NCBI GenBank assembly: GCA_013397455.1
Contig: VYZB01000173.1
Span: forward strand, 460,410-524,409
Source of the DNA: Crotophaga sulcirostris
Lineage: Eukaryota > Chordata > Aves > Cuculiformes > Crotophagidae
Reading direction: 5' to 3'
Length of the DNA: 64,000 nucleotides
Shown piece after piece: positions 23,584-37,991 of this stretch. Under the pieces are notes generated by a model. The model had not been told where the DNA came from and made no database searches. It saw nothing but the letters and a program-made list of their open reading frames with translations. The position numbers were made by a program, and so were the translations under genes. The stretch's first letter is position 1. Each line of letters opens with the position of its first letter.

Positions 23584-26500
23584 GAGTTAAATACTGGTGC
23601 ACAGAATGAAACCATTTCATTTCAAAATAATAAGAAATTATTTCCTAGGAGGGCCAGAAGAGGGCATTTGACAGGGGATGGCTTTCTCCTCTCCTCTGAA
23701 GAGCAATGCCAGGACTTAGGGAAAGGGTCCCGGGTGTGGAGCAGCACACGGAGCTCAGTGGCAACCAAGGTGGCAATAGGCTCCATACAGGTATAACATC
23801 CACTTCCATCTGCAAAGAGATGTAAACAGCCAAGGGATAACTAGCTGAGACCCAGTAATTGCACACCATTGTGGTTAATGGTTTATTGATGGGACTACAG
23901 CTTTTCTGTCCATCAGTAAGATGCAATATCTGGTTTTAGACTTTTACTGATTTGTTTGTTTGTAACTGTTCAATAGATCCTTTCTGCAAACATGCTTCAA
24001 TATCTGGGTTGTCCATAAACAGGTTTGCTGAGTGTATTTCTGCTTGCTTAATGAATTCCAGTTGTTCATTAGTAAACCTACCATATGATATTGCTTCTGT
24101 TCCCTGAATGGATGCAATAAAATAGATATGCTAAAAAGTAAATAAAGCAAAAAAGGAAGGATGAGGGGAAAAAAATTCATTGATATTTTCAGGAAGAAGA
24201 GAAAAACACATTGACTTTACACTGAGGAGGGCAATGGTTTCCCACGTGGAGGTAGTGCAATGGGGCAGTGGAAAGGCAGTAGCAGGTGCAAACTGCAAGA
24301 ACTGTGGACCAAAGCTGTAATCCTGAGTCATGATGAGTCAAAACCATGGGGAAGAGACAAAGTTTCGGGATTCACACCTCTAGTAAAAGCTTAAACTTTT
24401 CCATGGAGCCTATTTCACCCTGCACTGTCGACCTCACCATATAAACCTCAGTCAGAATGTAGAGGTTGTACCTCAAACAGAGTAGAATGGAAAGTAGATT
24501 TCTTATTTCCCCAAGGAGCTTCTAGGATTTCCAAGTGGTTTCCCACCCTGAACTTGAGAGGAGATGGAAAATCTCAATGGTTTGTGAACTGGAATCAATG
24601 AACTTTCTCATTTGGGCTTAGCTGACAAGCTGTATTGATTTTAATTTTATTTTTGTTTCCCTAGAAAATTACTTCTATTTCACAATGGAAACAAATTCAG
24701 TTTGAAAAAATGTAATGACCCAATGTGCCTCCTTTCCCAGGTGCCATTCTGGCTGCTTTGACAGGTCTGTCCCATTTTCTCCCTTAGGAATTTTTCAAAA
24801 TGAGATATTTGTGGGCACAGATTCTGAATGCAATCTATGTTGGCAAATTTCATTTTGCAATAAATAATTGTTTTAATTAAATCTACTCAAATACCAACGA
24901 GATGCCTGGCAGATGTGGGATTCATCCCATCTCAGTGAAGCCACCCATAGCCCAGCTGGGATAACCAGGGCTGCAGACTGGGGAGTAGTTCAGCAGGAGC
25001 TGTTGCAGTTTGGCACTGTCATATGAATGTGTTTGGAGTACATTTTCAGCTCCTCAGTGCACCTTGTAATTCAATCAGATAAAACACATGGAAGGTACAG
25101 CGATATTCAGGCGATGCTGAGCGCGAGTTGTATGATTAGAGCAAATCTTTCAGCTCCCCTGGGCTTGATGACAGTGACTTATTCCTGTATTTGTGAGTGC
25201 TGCTGTTTGTGATGGAGGAGTTCAGAGAGCAATAAACAGGATAAAAAGCCAGGCTGAAGAATCTGATTACTGTAAAATCTATTTACTTCAAGTGTAGCAG
25301 TTATTTCTATCATGGGACAGTTTAGAAACAATTCTGCATCTTGAAGTAGTCTAAAGAAGATTAATTGTCCAAGGAAAAAAAAAGCCTTTCTTAAATCCAT
25401 TGTATTTGCTTCTCAGACAAAGCGTGAAATTAGGAGCTCATCCTAAAATCTCTGAAATCAAAGGCTGGTCTTTCCCTTGCTTTCAGAGGGTTATAAATCA
25501 AATAGAATGAGAATAGCTGAGTAGTGCTGTTGGGATTGATAGCTGGTGCATGGAGGAGGACAGGGCTGGAGATGTGCAGCACTGATAAACGTATCCGTGT
25601 CATCCAACAAAAGGCAGGGGGTGGAGATGCTTCAGACTTCACCCCAGATCTTTCTAGATGGAGACTATTTTTCCAAACCTAGTCTATTGTTGTACTTTCT
25701 GTCTAGCTAAATGACCAGAAACTTTGAAAAGCTGGGTAGAAGGGGACAAAATGGACAAAGGGTTTTCTACTGTGAAAAAGGAAGATATGAGGGCAAACCC
25801 CATATTCTGGAGGGTGACAATAGCATCTTCCAATGCTCCACCTGGATCCAAAAGACATCAGTTTTCCCCATCTGTAAAAAAAAAATGAGGAATTAATTTT
25901 TAAGCTTATTTCCATATTTCAGCCAGCTACAGGAGATGCTGAGACCCCTCAGGATGTGCTTCTTCCCAGGTGTTACTGTACAACCCATACCTGAGGAGGC
26001 TGCTCACAAAGACCAGTCCCAGAAAGAGCTGGAAGATGCTGAATTTATGCCCCAGGAAAAAAAGCTCTTGGTATATTCCATCCCTGTTTCTGTGTTGTGA
26101 CCCTTGATGAGGACCCTTCTCAGATATTTCCCACAGATCTTGGGACTGTATTTTTGTGTCTGCTGACAGAGCATAATATTGACTGTACTTGGAGGGGTTT
26201 GAGCCCCAAATCAACAATAGCTCACCCCTAAGAATGTTCTGTTGGGATCACAGTGCTCACAAGGCACAGGAAGGACAAGCCCAGCCCCACGGTGCAACTC
26301 GTTCCCTGTGGTGGAGAGCACCCATGGGTTTCACTGAGTCAGCAGAGGGGCAGGATCAGCAAAAGGTCAGGAATTAGGTAGACAAGCTTCCAAGCACTCA
26401 CTTCAGACTTCAGCCAGCTGGTACCATGGTAATTAAAAGCAATTTAGGTAAATGCTTTCTCTCTGGGTGCCTGTTTCGGCTGTATTTGGAAACCAGAGGC

Positions 26501-28389
26501 TGAAGGATGGGCTCCAGCACCCCACTGGTGCCTGGGAAAGGGTTCCTGTGATATTTGCAGGCTTTGCTGCAAGCAGTTCATGATCTGAATGAAAGGAAAG
26601 CAGGAAGGGAAAGCAAACAGATGGCAAGATTTGCCTGTGGCTGCAATACTGGTGATCAGTAGAACGAGGAGCCCCAGTTCCCTAACCTCACCCCTAAGTG
26701 GTTTGTCCCCTACAGTGTGCAGTGTTTTCCAGAGCATGGAAAATTTGTCATTATTTTTCCTGTTTGACTTTTTTATCATGGCAGCCCAGAGATTCTCTCT
26801 CTTGCTGATTGAGTCTAAAGTAATTATTATAATCTGAAAAATCGTGTCTGTTTTCCTGGGAATTAAATAGTTAAACTCTCAGACAAATGGGCCTTGCTTA
26901 TTGCTGTTAAAGGTTCATGCTCTCAAATGTCACAGTAAGACAAATGCACCTTGAAAAATAATCTTGTTTCTGGTTACTTTACTTTTCATTACATTTTACC
27001 TCCATATAAATTACCCACACTAATTCAATCACACAGTTTGACAGTGCAGGTCCCTGGGTGGACAGCTGGGAAGCAACTGTCACCTTTGATAGGGAAAGAA
27101 TGAAAACGTCTTGGTGAGAAAAGCTGAAGGGGGTGAACACCTCCCTTTGGGTCACACACCGACCCCTCGATGCTTCTCAGGCTTCCTCACATCATTGCTG
27201 TGTTGTTATGAACACCCTCTCTGCTGGGGTGTTGACCTCTCACCGCTGATGGATTTGCAGAAATGTCAGCACATTAGAGAGCTCCAGAAGACAGAATTGT
27301 CAGGATTATGCTCTTTGGGTTTGGCTTTTTTAATTTAATGAGGAGAACTGAAGGTCACAAGCCGTGAAGTCAGGGCAGTGCAGCAGGTCTGCAGGTTTTT
27401 GCAGTTGGACGATGGTGAGGGCCAATTCTTTGAAAAGTCTTCGGAGAAACCTTGTGCTCAGCGGCTGCGCAAGCACAAACAGGAATGGAAGGGGGAAAGA
27501 AACCCTGCAGGAATCTGCAGGCAGAAAACCTTATACCAACCAAAACTTAAGGAAAAAAACACCCACAATTAAAAGCGATTTTGAAAGTAGTAATGCTGAG
27601 CCACTTCAATCAATTCATTTGACATCCACTTATTTCTAAGTAATTTATCACAATTAAGATAGGCATTATAACACAGCATTGAAATCCCTGGCAAATTACA
27701 CACCATTATGCTATGCAGTGCTGTTTGCAAGCCTTTTTTTTCTTTTCTTTTATTTTTTTTTTCTTAAATAAAAGCATGACATTTACATAATTCATTATTT
27801 TTGAGTGCTTGGAGCCCAATCTCATTTTCAGTTGGGAATGTGGGCTCTGGGGAGGGGGTAGAGCCCTTCAGCTACTGCTGATTCATCCTGAGGCATGAAA
27901 CTGGGATCTGAGGTCAGTGATGGGGTGGGGGGAGCCATCTCCCCATTCTCATCTTCACCTGTAATCGCTTCATTGCTGCTAAACGCCTCTGAAAGCCCAA
28001 CCAAAAGCCCTGAGAGCCCAATCCAGTATTAAAGGATGTGCTCAAACAAATTCCCATCAAGGTTCAGTGACTGACATAATTACATCTATTCCAGGGCTGC
28101 TGTTAGAGGTGGAAAAGCCAGAAGGAAAACAACCTGATGCACCCCTCAGTTCTATTCTGCTTCTAATATGCCCAGGAGCCCTTCCTTTTAAGCAGCGATA
28201 AGAAAATTCACTGGTTTCTTGAATGAAATTATATTCTGGGAGGCTGAGATGGGAAAGCATAATAATTTCTGCTAAATTAAACAAAGCTGCAGTTCCCCTG
28301 GTAGCAGAGTTATCTGTGAGTGAGCGGCTGCAGAGGAAAATGGAAAGAACTCAGGTTGTTTCCTTCTGTATATTTCCAGAGAAAATATT
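23584..28389. other. Intergenic DNA without recognised genes
   Basis: AT-rich unique sequence with a pyrimidine-rich run at 27729-27765. No domain-bearing ORF. Confidence 0.5.
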
Positions 28390-28621
28390 TCATAGAATCA
28401 TGGAATGGTTTGGGTTGGAAGGGACCTTAAAGCCCATCCAGTTCCAACCTCCTGCCATGGGCAGGGACACCTCCCACTGGATCAGGGGGCTCAAAGCCCC
28501 ATCCAGCCTGGCCTTGAACACCTCCAGGGATGGGGCAGCCACCACTTCTCTGGGCCTCACCACTCTCATCATGAAGAATTTCATCCTAATGTCTAATTTA
28601 AATCCTCCCCCTTCCAGCTTC
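28390..28621 (-). mobile_element. CR1 LINE 3' end
   Basis: Minus-orientation CR1 beginning TTTCATAGAATCATGGAATG. It is very similar to the 1421-1660 copy but lacks about 20 bases after CTCTGGGC. It explains most of a 200-codon plus-strand ORF. Confidence 0.9.
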
Positions 28622-29456
28622 AGCCATGGGAGAGACGGGGCAGATTATCTTTCCCATAAAAATATGGAAAATCTTTGCTTAAAAAACAAATGTGAACGCA
28701 TCCTGGAGTCTTTTCAAGCTGTGAATTCGCTCCTTTCTTTAAGTAAAAAAAGTGCTGAGGAGGAAAAAATCATAGTGGGACTTGTAAGTTGTTGTGGGTC
28801 TTCAGTTTGTTTGTTTTTTCTTTAATTTAGTTCTTCTTCATTCACCAGAACTGTAAGCAATAAGAGTGGATAAACCAGGACAGCAGGATCTCAGTTGCCC
28901 CATTTCTCTTAAGTGCTCCCCAGCTCAGAACTCAGTTTGTGATGAGATGTCAGCCAGAAAAATGTAACTCTTGTTCAGCATCATAACCAGACAAACAATT
29001 TGTAAAAAAATAATCTTTTTGACAGATCATATTCCTTTTCCTGCATGAAAACAGCTCGTGGGCTTTTCTTTCCCCTTCATCAATTTTATTTTTTCCTCTC
29101 CCAAATGCTGTTAGAGGAGTTGAGTGGTTTTCATGCAGTGATTCAGAGATTAGAGTAGAAAACTGGAGCTGTTTCAACAGGACACATTGATGGGTGCTGG
29201 TTTCTCTGTTCCCAACCACATCAGTGCCTGACCACAGCGCTGATCAGACCTGAATGCAAACCTCCTCACTCCCTGAACATCATCCAATGTTCACCCTGTT
29301 GCCATGAATGCACCACCAGGACAGAGTATTTAAGGAAAGCTGATAAAGGAGCAGTTTTGGTCTCAGCAGGCTGAACATGCATGCTGTGATTGTAGTTGGA
29401 AATGGGCATGTGGTGGTGACCCTCCTGCATCAATCACGGCATTGCCGTGGGGATTG

Positions 29457-29998
29457 TCCCACTCTGCTCCACACTGGTGCGGCCCCACCTTGAGTCCTGC
29501 GTGCAGTTTTGGGCATCAGAGAACAAAAAGGATCTAAAGCTCCTGGAGAGAGGCCAGAGGAGGCCACTAGGTTGGTGAAGGGTTTAGATGGGAATATGTA
29601 TGAGGAGCAGCTTCTGAAGCCACTTGGTCTGTTCAGCCTGGAGAAGAGGAATCTGAGGGGGGATCTCAGCACAGTCTGCAGCTTCTTCACAAGGGGAGGA
29701 GGAGGAGCAGGTGCTGAGCTCTTCTCTCTGGCAACCAATGACAGGACCTGAGGGAATGGCAGGAAGATGCCAGGGGAGGGTTAGGTTGGACATCAGGAAA
29801 AAGTTCTTCACCCAGAGGGTGGTGGAGCACTGGAACAGCTCCCAGGGCAGCAGTCACAGCCTGACAACACTCCAGAAGTGTTTGGCCAGTGTCCTCAGAC
29901 ACATGGTGTGAATGTTGGGGTGTCCTGTGCAGGGACAGGACCTGGACTCAGCGATCCTTGGGGGTCCCTTCCAGCTCAGGTTATTCTGTGATTCTATA
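29457..29998 (+). mobile_element. CR1 LINE, longer 3' fragment of a different subfamily
   Basis: About 540 bases in plus orientation. It includes the end of ORF2, seen as GLFSLEKRNLRGDL with broken frames, and a tail reading GATCCTTGGGGGTCCCTTCC then TTATTCTGTGATTCTAT. The tail differs from the GGGCTTTAAGGTCCCTTCC type elsewhere in the window. Confidence 0.88.
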
Positions 29999-32900
29999 AC
30001 AGAGGGACCAGAGGGCCAAGACATCACTGGGATTTGACTGTGCACAGTGCAACTTGTAGATTTGTGCTTTATATGTGGTGTTTTACCCAGGGAGACTTTG
30101 AGAGAGCTTTCTTTTACATCTTTTTATTGCACCTGGCCTTCACGACTCCATTGCAATTCTATGGCAATGAAAACCATATTGAAGAGCTAATCCTTTTGGC
30201 ATTTCTGTTAGATTTTTCACATATATCAGGAAAAAAAAAAAAAAAAGAAGTAATTATTACAACCAGCATCTCATTTTCCCAAAGAGACACCTCATGAGGG
30301 CATTAGCACAAGTGATCTCTCTGCTCTGTCACGTAACTCCACACCAGAGCCCTCTCATGGTTATTTTGGTTTCCCTTATTGTCACAAGGAGATTTGCACC
30401 AGGTAGATTATCAGAGGGCAGTGAATAGGGCTGAAAATGGATGTTTCCCACAAAACTCTTAGTTCATTACAGTGTGCAATGAGTGGTGAGGAGAGCATGA
30501 CAGTAATCAGAGCTGGCAGCAAGCAGTGGAAAATGTATTTGTAAGAGCTTTGATTAAACTGTCAGTTGGAGTTTTGGAGCAGATGCAAAACATTTAAATA
30601 TAGGCTGTTTAGTGGTGGGAGGCCTAATTCTTTTAATTTAAGTGTTGGTTTAGGGGAAAAGCTATGGAATGTATTTACCTCTCAGTGCATACACACATCT
30701 TGTGCTGTGACACAAACTGAGAATTAGGCGGCTGTGTGTATAATCACAAAGGCTTGATGCTCGTGTTTCTGAAGGATGCTCTTTTGCATGTATTGGAAAG
30801 TTTCCCTTTCTTCAGCACCATGTACAGCCATGGAGAAGTGTTAGGAGTTGACATTTGTGACAAACTCAGGCAGTGGCTCAGCGCAAGCTTAACCCCAGCT
30901 TGTGGACCAGCCTAACTCAAGGTTGGAGAAGGTGGGAGCTAATCATAGAACAAGTTGCACAGGCAAAGCTCTTCCCTCCTCTTCTTTGGAAGCTCGTAGA
31001 GACTTCACAAAAGTTTTTCTAGTTGGTCACTTGTTTTTATATGAAGCTTTGCAGATTTGTTTGGCCAGGGAGCTGCTCTCCTGGAAGAACAAGCCCTGTG
31101 ATGAGGGAGTTTTCTTCCTCCCCTGCACACTGGAACAAGGAATCCTCTGCTGAAAGTGCAAAATCACTGTTTGCTGTGTTTGTTGGTCGAGCAGACACTA
31201 CAGCAAACCTGCCAGCTCCCTGATTTTTGGCAATAGACTTTGGTCAGCTTTTAAGGGTGACCTATTGCCAGGTTTCCAGACAAGTGCCCACTGTGCCTGG
31301 GCAGAGAATGTCTCCCAGGCTTTCGCAGAAAGTATAGAGCAGTTTTACAACCAAAGTGGCCTTTGCAAAAATACATTGGAATTTGTGGACTGAGATGGAT
31401 GCCTGCAGCCTCATATTAATCTCTTGCACGCTTGAGCCTATTTGGGTTTTAAAAGCCTCTTCTATGAAGAGCTCATACACTGCAGCAATCATAAAAGTGT
31501 TCTTCTATTTACAAGGCCTGAAAGGAACCCTTAATCATGAGCCCACATCTGAACAAGGCACTCCATCATTATGGGATAAGTGTATGAAATGGAAACACAG
31601 CCAAGGACTTTGGGAGATTTCAATTTATGCAATGTGTAATCCCGCTCTGCAGCTCTCAGCACAGGGGACGCTTCCACAACTGCACACAGAAAGCTGCAAC
31701 AGGTAGTTTGTTGCATTGTCCACAGGCAGGATGGCAATGCCAGTGCTAGGGATGGGCTGTCCCCAGGGTGCTGGGCACACAGGGCGGCTCAGGGACAACT
31801 GCTGAGTGCTCCACCTTCACCAGATGTGGGCCACTGGGGACCAAGAACACCCAGTCACTTGTAAGTAGAGGAAAAAGGACTTTGAGCTACTTGACTCATG
31901 CTGCAGTAGGTAATTTCTCTGCCTGGCAGAAGAAACAGTCCCAAATGGCCAGATCTCTCCATATTCCTGTGTCATGGATCTCTCTGACCAGCCTTCTCCT
32001 CTGGGAAAAGCAGCTACAGATTAAATTTGTAACCTCTCCTTTTTGCTCTCTGCCTCCCACCTCCCCTGAGCTGCTCCATAGCCTTGCCTCAGTTTTGGCT
32101 GATTTAATTCCCTCCAGTAATGATTCACCCAGTTAATGGGTTCTCGAAAGGAGCTGGTTAAGGAAGGAGGAACTGTAAACATTTCCAAATAAAGAAAAAC
32201 TCTTACATTTAATCTCAGTTGTTTTGTCACTGTCTTTGGCCCCTGCATGTAGGGACAAACCCTGTATTTTTTATCAATCTGTGAACTCAGTTCAAATAAA
32301 ACCCAACCCATCCTGTTGTCTACTTCCCATTTTCTCTCATGAACAGTCATGAAATGAAACGCATGGGTGGTAATTCCTGGTCTAGACATTGCGTTGCCAC
32401 AACACACAGCTAATGCTGAGATCCACAAGAATCCTGCTGGCTCGAATCTTGATTGTGCTGTTTCCTCTGTGACTCCTAACGGGTTTTGGAAAGTGCCTAC
32501 ACAGTGAGAAGAGCTCTAGCTAAGTGCAGATACAGCTAAGTAAAAGTTGATTACAGCCCCAGGAATATCAAGGACTGTATCTTTGTTACTGGCTTGCCAG
32601 TAAACCCTTCATTGTGGCAGCAGGGATTGGCTTGAGGAGCCACAATCCCTCCTGGAGAAAAGCCTCTGCCCTGGAGGAAATTTCTTTCAAATATCCTGAA
32701 AACTCAAAAAGAAAGATGGGAAGTTCACTACGACCACGGGAGAAGAAAGCTCAGCATCGAGGCAGGCTTCCACCTTGTGTGCAAGGGGCAACAGAGAGGT
32801 TTAAAGGAAAGACCAGGAGGCAGCAATCCCAGCTCCTTGCAGCCTTGTTTTGCCTCACGCTATCCAGGAAGCAAATTCTGCGCCTCACAGGTACAGAAGC

Positions 32901-35264
32901 CAGGAGTGCCTGCAGATGTCCCACCTGGGAAGGACATGTTAGCCAAGTCCTGTCCAGAGTCCTTTGGGTGCCCAAGGGGTACGGTGGTGGTTCCCAGCCT
33001 CCTTACCCCAAAATGAACACCACACTTTGGGCTGCTCTGTGCCTGCACCTTCACCCACTCTGCCAGTCTGTCTCCTCAACAGTAACTGGTGGAGCAGGAC
33101 TTTTCAATACGTGCATTGATGCCTCTCAGCCCTCTGGAGATGACCTGGCTTTGACCCAGAAAGCTTTAGGAAGAAAATTGTACAGCTCTTGGCTGCTCTC
33201 TGCTCCACCCACCTTCTGCCTGTCCTTTGGTGGTGAAGACAAAGCCATGTGAAACTCACAGGTTGGGTTTGTTTTGCTGGTACAGCGTTTTGTTTACAGC
33301 TCTTGAGATGCATATACAGAGATCTAAGAGCTCTTTCATGATTGCAGCCTGGATGGCAGTTGCAAAGGTTTATGATCCCTCTCTCAGTTTTACACATTTG
33401 ATTTTATCCTTGGGCAAAAGCTGGGGTCATAAAATGCCAGGAATCTTGGCTCAGGAGGGCCCACGTACTGTACCCTCTCATCCTGCAGTTGTTGGGTAGA
33501 TAATGTTCTCAGCTGGGGAACATCCATGGAGCACAACGTGGCTTGACTCAATGCCAGCAGAGATGATGTAATCATTCAAATGCTGGGGCTGCAGTAGTAA
33601 AATGTGCTACAGCCTTGTGCATGTCGTATCCATGCAATCCCAAACCAAGAAGCAGGAGGGAGAGCTGGAGGAATGACAGCTGACCGGCTTGTTGGCATTC
33701 TCCTGGGGTCTGCTGACCCATCTCCTGGCTCTGTGTTTCCTCCTACGTAGGCTGGTGGAAAAAGTGTGAAACACTGAAAAGATGAGGGTGAAAGTCATTA
33801 AAGCTTGTGAAGTGGAAAGCTCCCCATGCCAAGAAGGACAGAGGCATTTGCACTGATTACCGCCTGCAAAATCCAGACGACTTCTGCCTGTGGATTGCTT
33901 GGAAGTGCTGGCCTTGCTCCACTTTGTGTTTTTGGCATGAGGCTGAGCTGGGGAGGTGGTGGATTCCCACAGCCCCATCTTCTCCTCTGGCTGCCCATAA
34001 GGCATCAGAAATAGCCACCAGCTCCTGTCAGTGCCCAGAAGAAAGCTAGGAGGAGTTAGCAGAAACTGGGAATAGACATGGCACGTTTGATAAGATGGAA
34101 TTGGAAGACTCAAGGGAAAATAAGAGAGTGGGGGAACCAAAGAGGAATAATTCTCCAGCGCATTGCCACACTTCTGCATTTCCAAACAACAGGCTACATG
34201 CAAAAATGCAGCTGTCTGCAAAACAAAGTATGTCCTAGCATGGTCCATACATCAGGCAAAACAAAGCACACTGCCATAACCCCAGTTTGGAGCTGTTACC
34301 ATTGGAAGTGTTTGGGGTGAAAACCATCTCTGCAGGAGAGGGTGTTACTGCAGCGGCTGATTTTCCTCACAACACAACAGTACTACAGATGAAGCAAAAG
34401 TATAATTTTCCTAATTCCTATCTGAAATATTGTCTTAGGAGCCAGGTGTTTGTCAATATGGGCTTGCTTCAATCAGGAATTTCTTAGCATCTGGTCTTCC
34501 TATATAGTCAATTTGCTTACTCTTCCCATCCTCCTTTATTTTCTTTTCTAAAGAAAGCGTAAGAGGAACTTGTAGGAGTAAAGTTCATGTGCCTGGCATG
34601 TGTAACACGCCATAGTAACAAGAATGTCCCCCTATACACATGATTTTTTGAAGGATGTGGTAGTGGGGTTGTCATAGAAACAACTGCATTTGCTGCCCAC
34701 AGAATGGCAAGAACAAAATGTCATTTCCTCATTCAGAAAGGGATGCAACCGGGATGTGATCCTGAGGGACCTGTCACTCCTTCTGAGATAACAGGCACCA
34801 GCAGAATTAAAAGCACTCAGCATCTCAAAGGATGAACAATCATTCCGGTGCATCATGAGTGTTTCAATCTTGCTGAAAACATCAGGAGGCGTGATGTCTA
34901 TTCCTCTGAGCAGGCTAAATGCAGGAATCCCACTGAAGCCTTTCTTTGCTGGGAGTGGAAGGAAAAACTTTCAATGAGAGGAACTAGTTTTCATCCATTT
35001 GGTGATGAACATGTGCCCGGAGAAGGGAGATTGTAAAGCCTTTAGCAACAAAGGAGCTTGAAGCGAGTAGATTTAGTGAGGTGGTGTGTTGGAGGCAGCC
35101 TTCCTTGCAGGCTTTCATAATCCCTCAGGTTAATTGTGGGCTTAAGCGCTGGTTTAACAGTTTGAACAACAACAGATCAAAGTACAGTTTGCTTATGGTG
35201 CTGATTGGTCAGAGTCTGCTTGGGTACCTGGGCACATGAAATATTTTTTATCTGCTAACTTCAT
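29999..35264. other. Intergenic DNA without recognised genes
   Basis: Unique sequence with a 16-base A-run (30231-30246). The two longest non-CR1 ORFs of the intergenic DNA are here (plus 32614-33252, minus 33607-34248). Neither resembles a protein family and both are treated as chance. Confidence 0.5.
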
Positions 35265-35323
35265 GTATGGAACTTGATGATCTTAGAGGTCCTTTCCAAC
35301 CTTAATGATTCTGTGATTCTATG
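35265..35323 (+). mobile_element. Short CR1 tail
   Basis: AACTTGATGATCTTAGAGGT then CCTTTCCAACCTTAATGATT, ending in GATTCTATG: the last ~60 bases of a CR1 in plus orientation. Confidence 0.8.
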
Positions 35324-37069
35324 TATATAAATCCTGAACAGGAGGACAAATGACAAATAGCAGATAGATATTGTCCAAACAAAGACATTTTCAAGATAAA
35401 TATGTTTTTCAAATGCAACTTGGTTACTAAATAATATCCAGCGGTGTTATTAGTGGCCAGTCCAGCCCAGGTTATTTGTTCATGCACATATTGGCCACAC
35501 TGAACTTTCACTGTTCAGCTAGTTCTCCTCATTCCACTTCAGCTGGGATTTGTTTCTCAGTGCTATGTTGACCATCCTGCCACTTTGGACATGGAAAAGG
35601 GAATCTAGCACATGGCAACAAGCCCTGCAAACAACCCTGCAATCATCCTGCAAGCAATCCTTGAGTGAGGAACTTTTGTCTGTGCTTTAAAGGTTTCTTC
35701 ACTGCTCCTGTTCTCAGCCTGCATGGACCCAGTGTGATCCAGCTACCAGATACATCCTAGGAATAGAATAGACCACTAATGAGCACCGTACACGGCATCA
35801 ACTTGCTACTGCAGCTTTAATTCCTGCACCATTAATTCCTTCCTCTACCTGTAAGCAGATGAGAAAACTCCCAGACTTTCTGGAAATTAAACTTTGTCTT
35901 CACAACCAAAAATCACTCAGGATAATAAAGAAAACAATCCTAACGAAGGCAAAAAATTCCATACTTTTCAAGCAAACTAGGAGGCAGAGCTCCAGACCAC
36001 TGAAAGCTATAGCTCACCTGTGACCCTAGCTCATATAAGAGCCAGCTGAAACATTTTCTTAAATATTTCCTGGTAAAATCTCAGCTTAAAAACGAATCAT
36101 GAAAAAATAATATTAAAACATATTTAAATGTTTTAAAAAATCAGTGAATAAAGAAAAAAAGAGTTACTGAAACTTGAAGCTATTGCACCTGATTCTCACT
36201 CTTTCACCTTACTGGTATTCATCTATTACCATGTGAATACAGCAGTGATTACACTCCCAAAAATGTATTAGGTGTACCAGAGCAGGATTTTCCTTGGTTG
36301 GCCTAAAGCAAGGGCAGCCTGATTTAGTTCACAAAGGTAAATTCAACTGATAAGATTTAATTAGGGAAAGTTCCATTTTCCACCCGGTATGGGGCATAAG
36401 GTTGGTTGCAACTCAGCACAGCCTCAGAAAAGAAGGCAGCACTTTTCTTTACCTCTCCCTAATGCGAATCTCTTGAGTCAAAGTAATGGCCCTGAGCCCT
36501 GAACTGCATATTCTCTTCATCTCACCTGTCAGAATCATAGCCCGAATTCCACTTTTCTTCTCTCTAGTGGGTGAGTAAGGTCAATTTGAATATGTTGCTC
36601 TTCTCTGTACTTTCTGAAAGGTTTCTGTGAACATTCCCTGCCTGGTTCACTGTTTTGCTTTTCCCTCTACTTTAGGTGAACACCTAGAGACCTATGTGCT
36701 ACCAAACAAGCAACGCTGTCTAGAAGATGGGGTTAAGTGACCAAAACTCTTTTAATGCCACAGCTCTGAGTACTGGAACACCCTTTAAAATTTTTAATTC
36801 TTCTGGTGCAGCTAAAGTCAGCTGTGTGTTGATGTAGCTGTATATAAGGTGTGTTACTCACCAACAGGGATATAAGATTTGATCATGAAGAACAGTCTAG
36901 AAAATGCTACCAAGAAGAAAGGTGCTGAAGGTGTTTTAAGAAAGGCAGAATGAAGGAGAATGCTTTCAGTCTACAAAAATAATCTTTAGTAACTGCTTTA
37001 AATTCTGTGCACAAAAAAGCACAGTAGAGTCGCATTGGGTTTTTTTAATCTACATGCCATTTCTCTCTA

Positions 37070-37107
37070 ATAAGGATTCAATAAGGATTCACTCTGATAA
37101 GGATTCA
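37070..37107 (+). repeat. Three copies of an 11-bp unit
   Basis: ATAAGGATTCA occurs three times, the first two adjacent and the third after a 5-base insert. Confidence 0.75.
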
Positions 37108-37985
37108 AAATACAATAATGAATACAAAATTTATTAAAAAAAAACAAAGCAAAACTCTTGAAGATAAAGCCTGTAAAATAGTGGTCAAAAGCCCTCACTG
37201 ACCCAGCCACTTTTCAAAGAAGTGTTAGCAGCTTTTAGCAGGAGGGCAATTGCTGAGTTCTGCTCTGCACATCCTGAGTGAAGAGAATACAAATAGCGGT
37301 CTGTGAGAAAACCAGACAGGCTAATGGCCTCTTCTCTCTGGTTAACAGAGCAGGGCTGTTTAGAAATGTATGCTGGCTATGGCAGTTTTCATGTGTTTTG
37401 GTTTTGTGGTGGGTTTTTTTGGTTTTTTTTTTTTCCCTGCTCTCCTTGATCAGCTGCTTTTTAAAAGCAAAAAACTGCAATTCAGGAAACAATAATGGAA
37501 TTCTGTTCTGTGCCATTTTTTGCCCTTTTTTGACATGTCACATATTTAACCAAGTGCCCTACTAAGCTAATGGATGAATGACATTTGTTACATTGCTCTA
37601 CTGGTAGATGAGTCTGATGTGTTCTCTGTTATGGGTAATAGCTAAAACACATGCCTTGCTTCCAGGGAATAGTTGGATCAGATCAAGAGCTCAATTCAAC
37701 ATCCAAGTGCTTAAGCTTAAAGTCATGATTGCTATTCACAAGCTGTTGAGGATTTTTTTTTCTGAAAAAAACCCCACCCTATTTACTGAATTGAAGGTTA
37801 AAAATCCTTGGACTCCTTTTCAGGTCAAATAAGCAGGTGTCACAGACCAGGAGTGCTTCTGCCAATAGTCAGATTGCCATCTAACCCGTGCAAATGTTTT
37901 TTTTTCAACTAATAATGTTTGAGCAGCTTAAAAGTCTGTCATCTGTTTCCTTGCTGATCATGCGATCTTCTGTCAGGCAAGCAGT

Positions 37986-37991
37986 TTTATT
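37986..37991 (-). promoter_or_regulatory. Candidate polyadenylation signal for TEKT4
   Basis: An AATAAA on the minus strand about 415 bases past the TEKT4 stop. I saw no better hexamer closer to the stop. It could be chance in this AT-rich stretch. Confidence 0.3.

Noticed and set aside
28223..28825. 200-codon plus-strand ORF
   Set aside because: Its middle is the reverse complement of a CR1 3' end; the flanks are unrelated unique DNA.
32614..33252. 212-codon plus-strand ORF
   Set aside because: Opens at GTG, not ATG. The first Met is about 35 residues in. No family resemblance and no splice support.
33607..34248. 213-codon minus-strand ORF with a real ATG
   Set aside because: Longest non-repeat intergenic ORF, but its composition (many Ser, Cys, His, Trp and Thr), lack of domain or repeat pattern, and isolation fit a chance ORF. 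About one of this size is not surprising in 128 kb of six-frame sequence.
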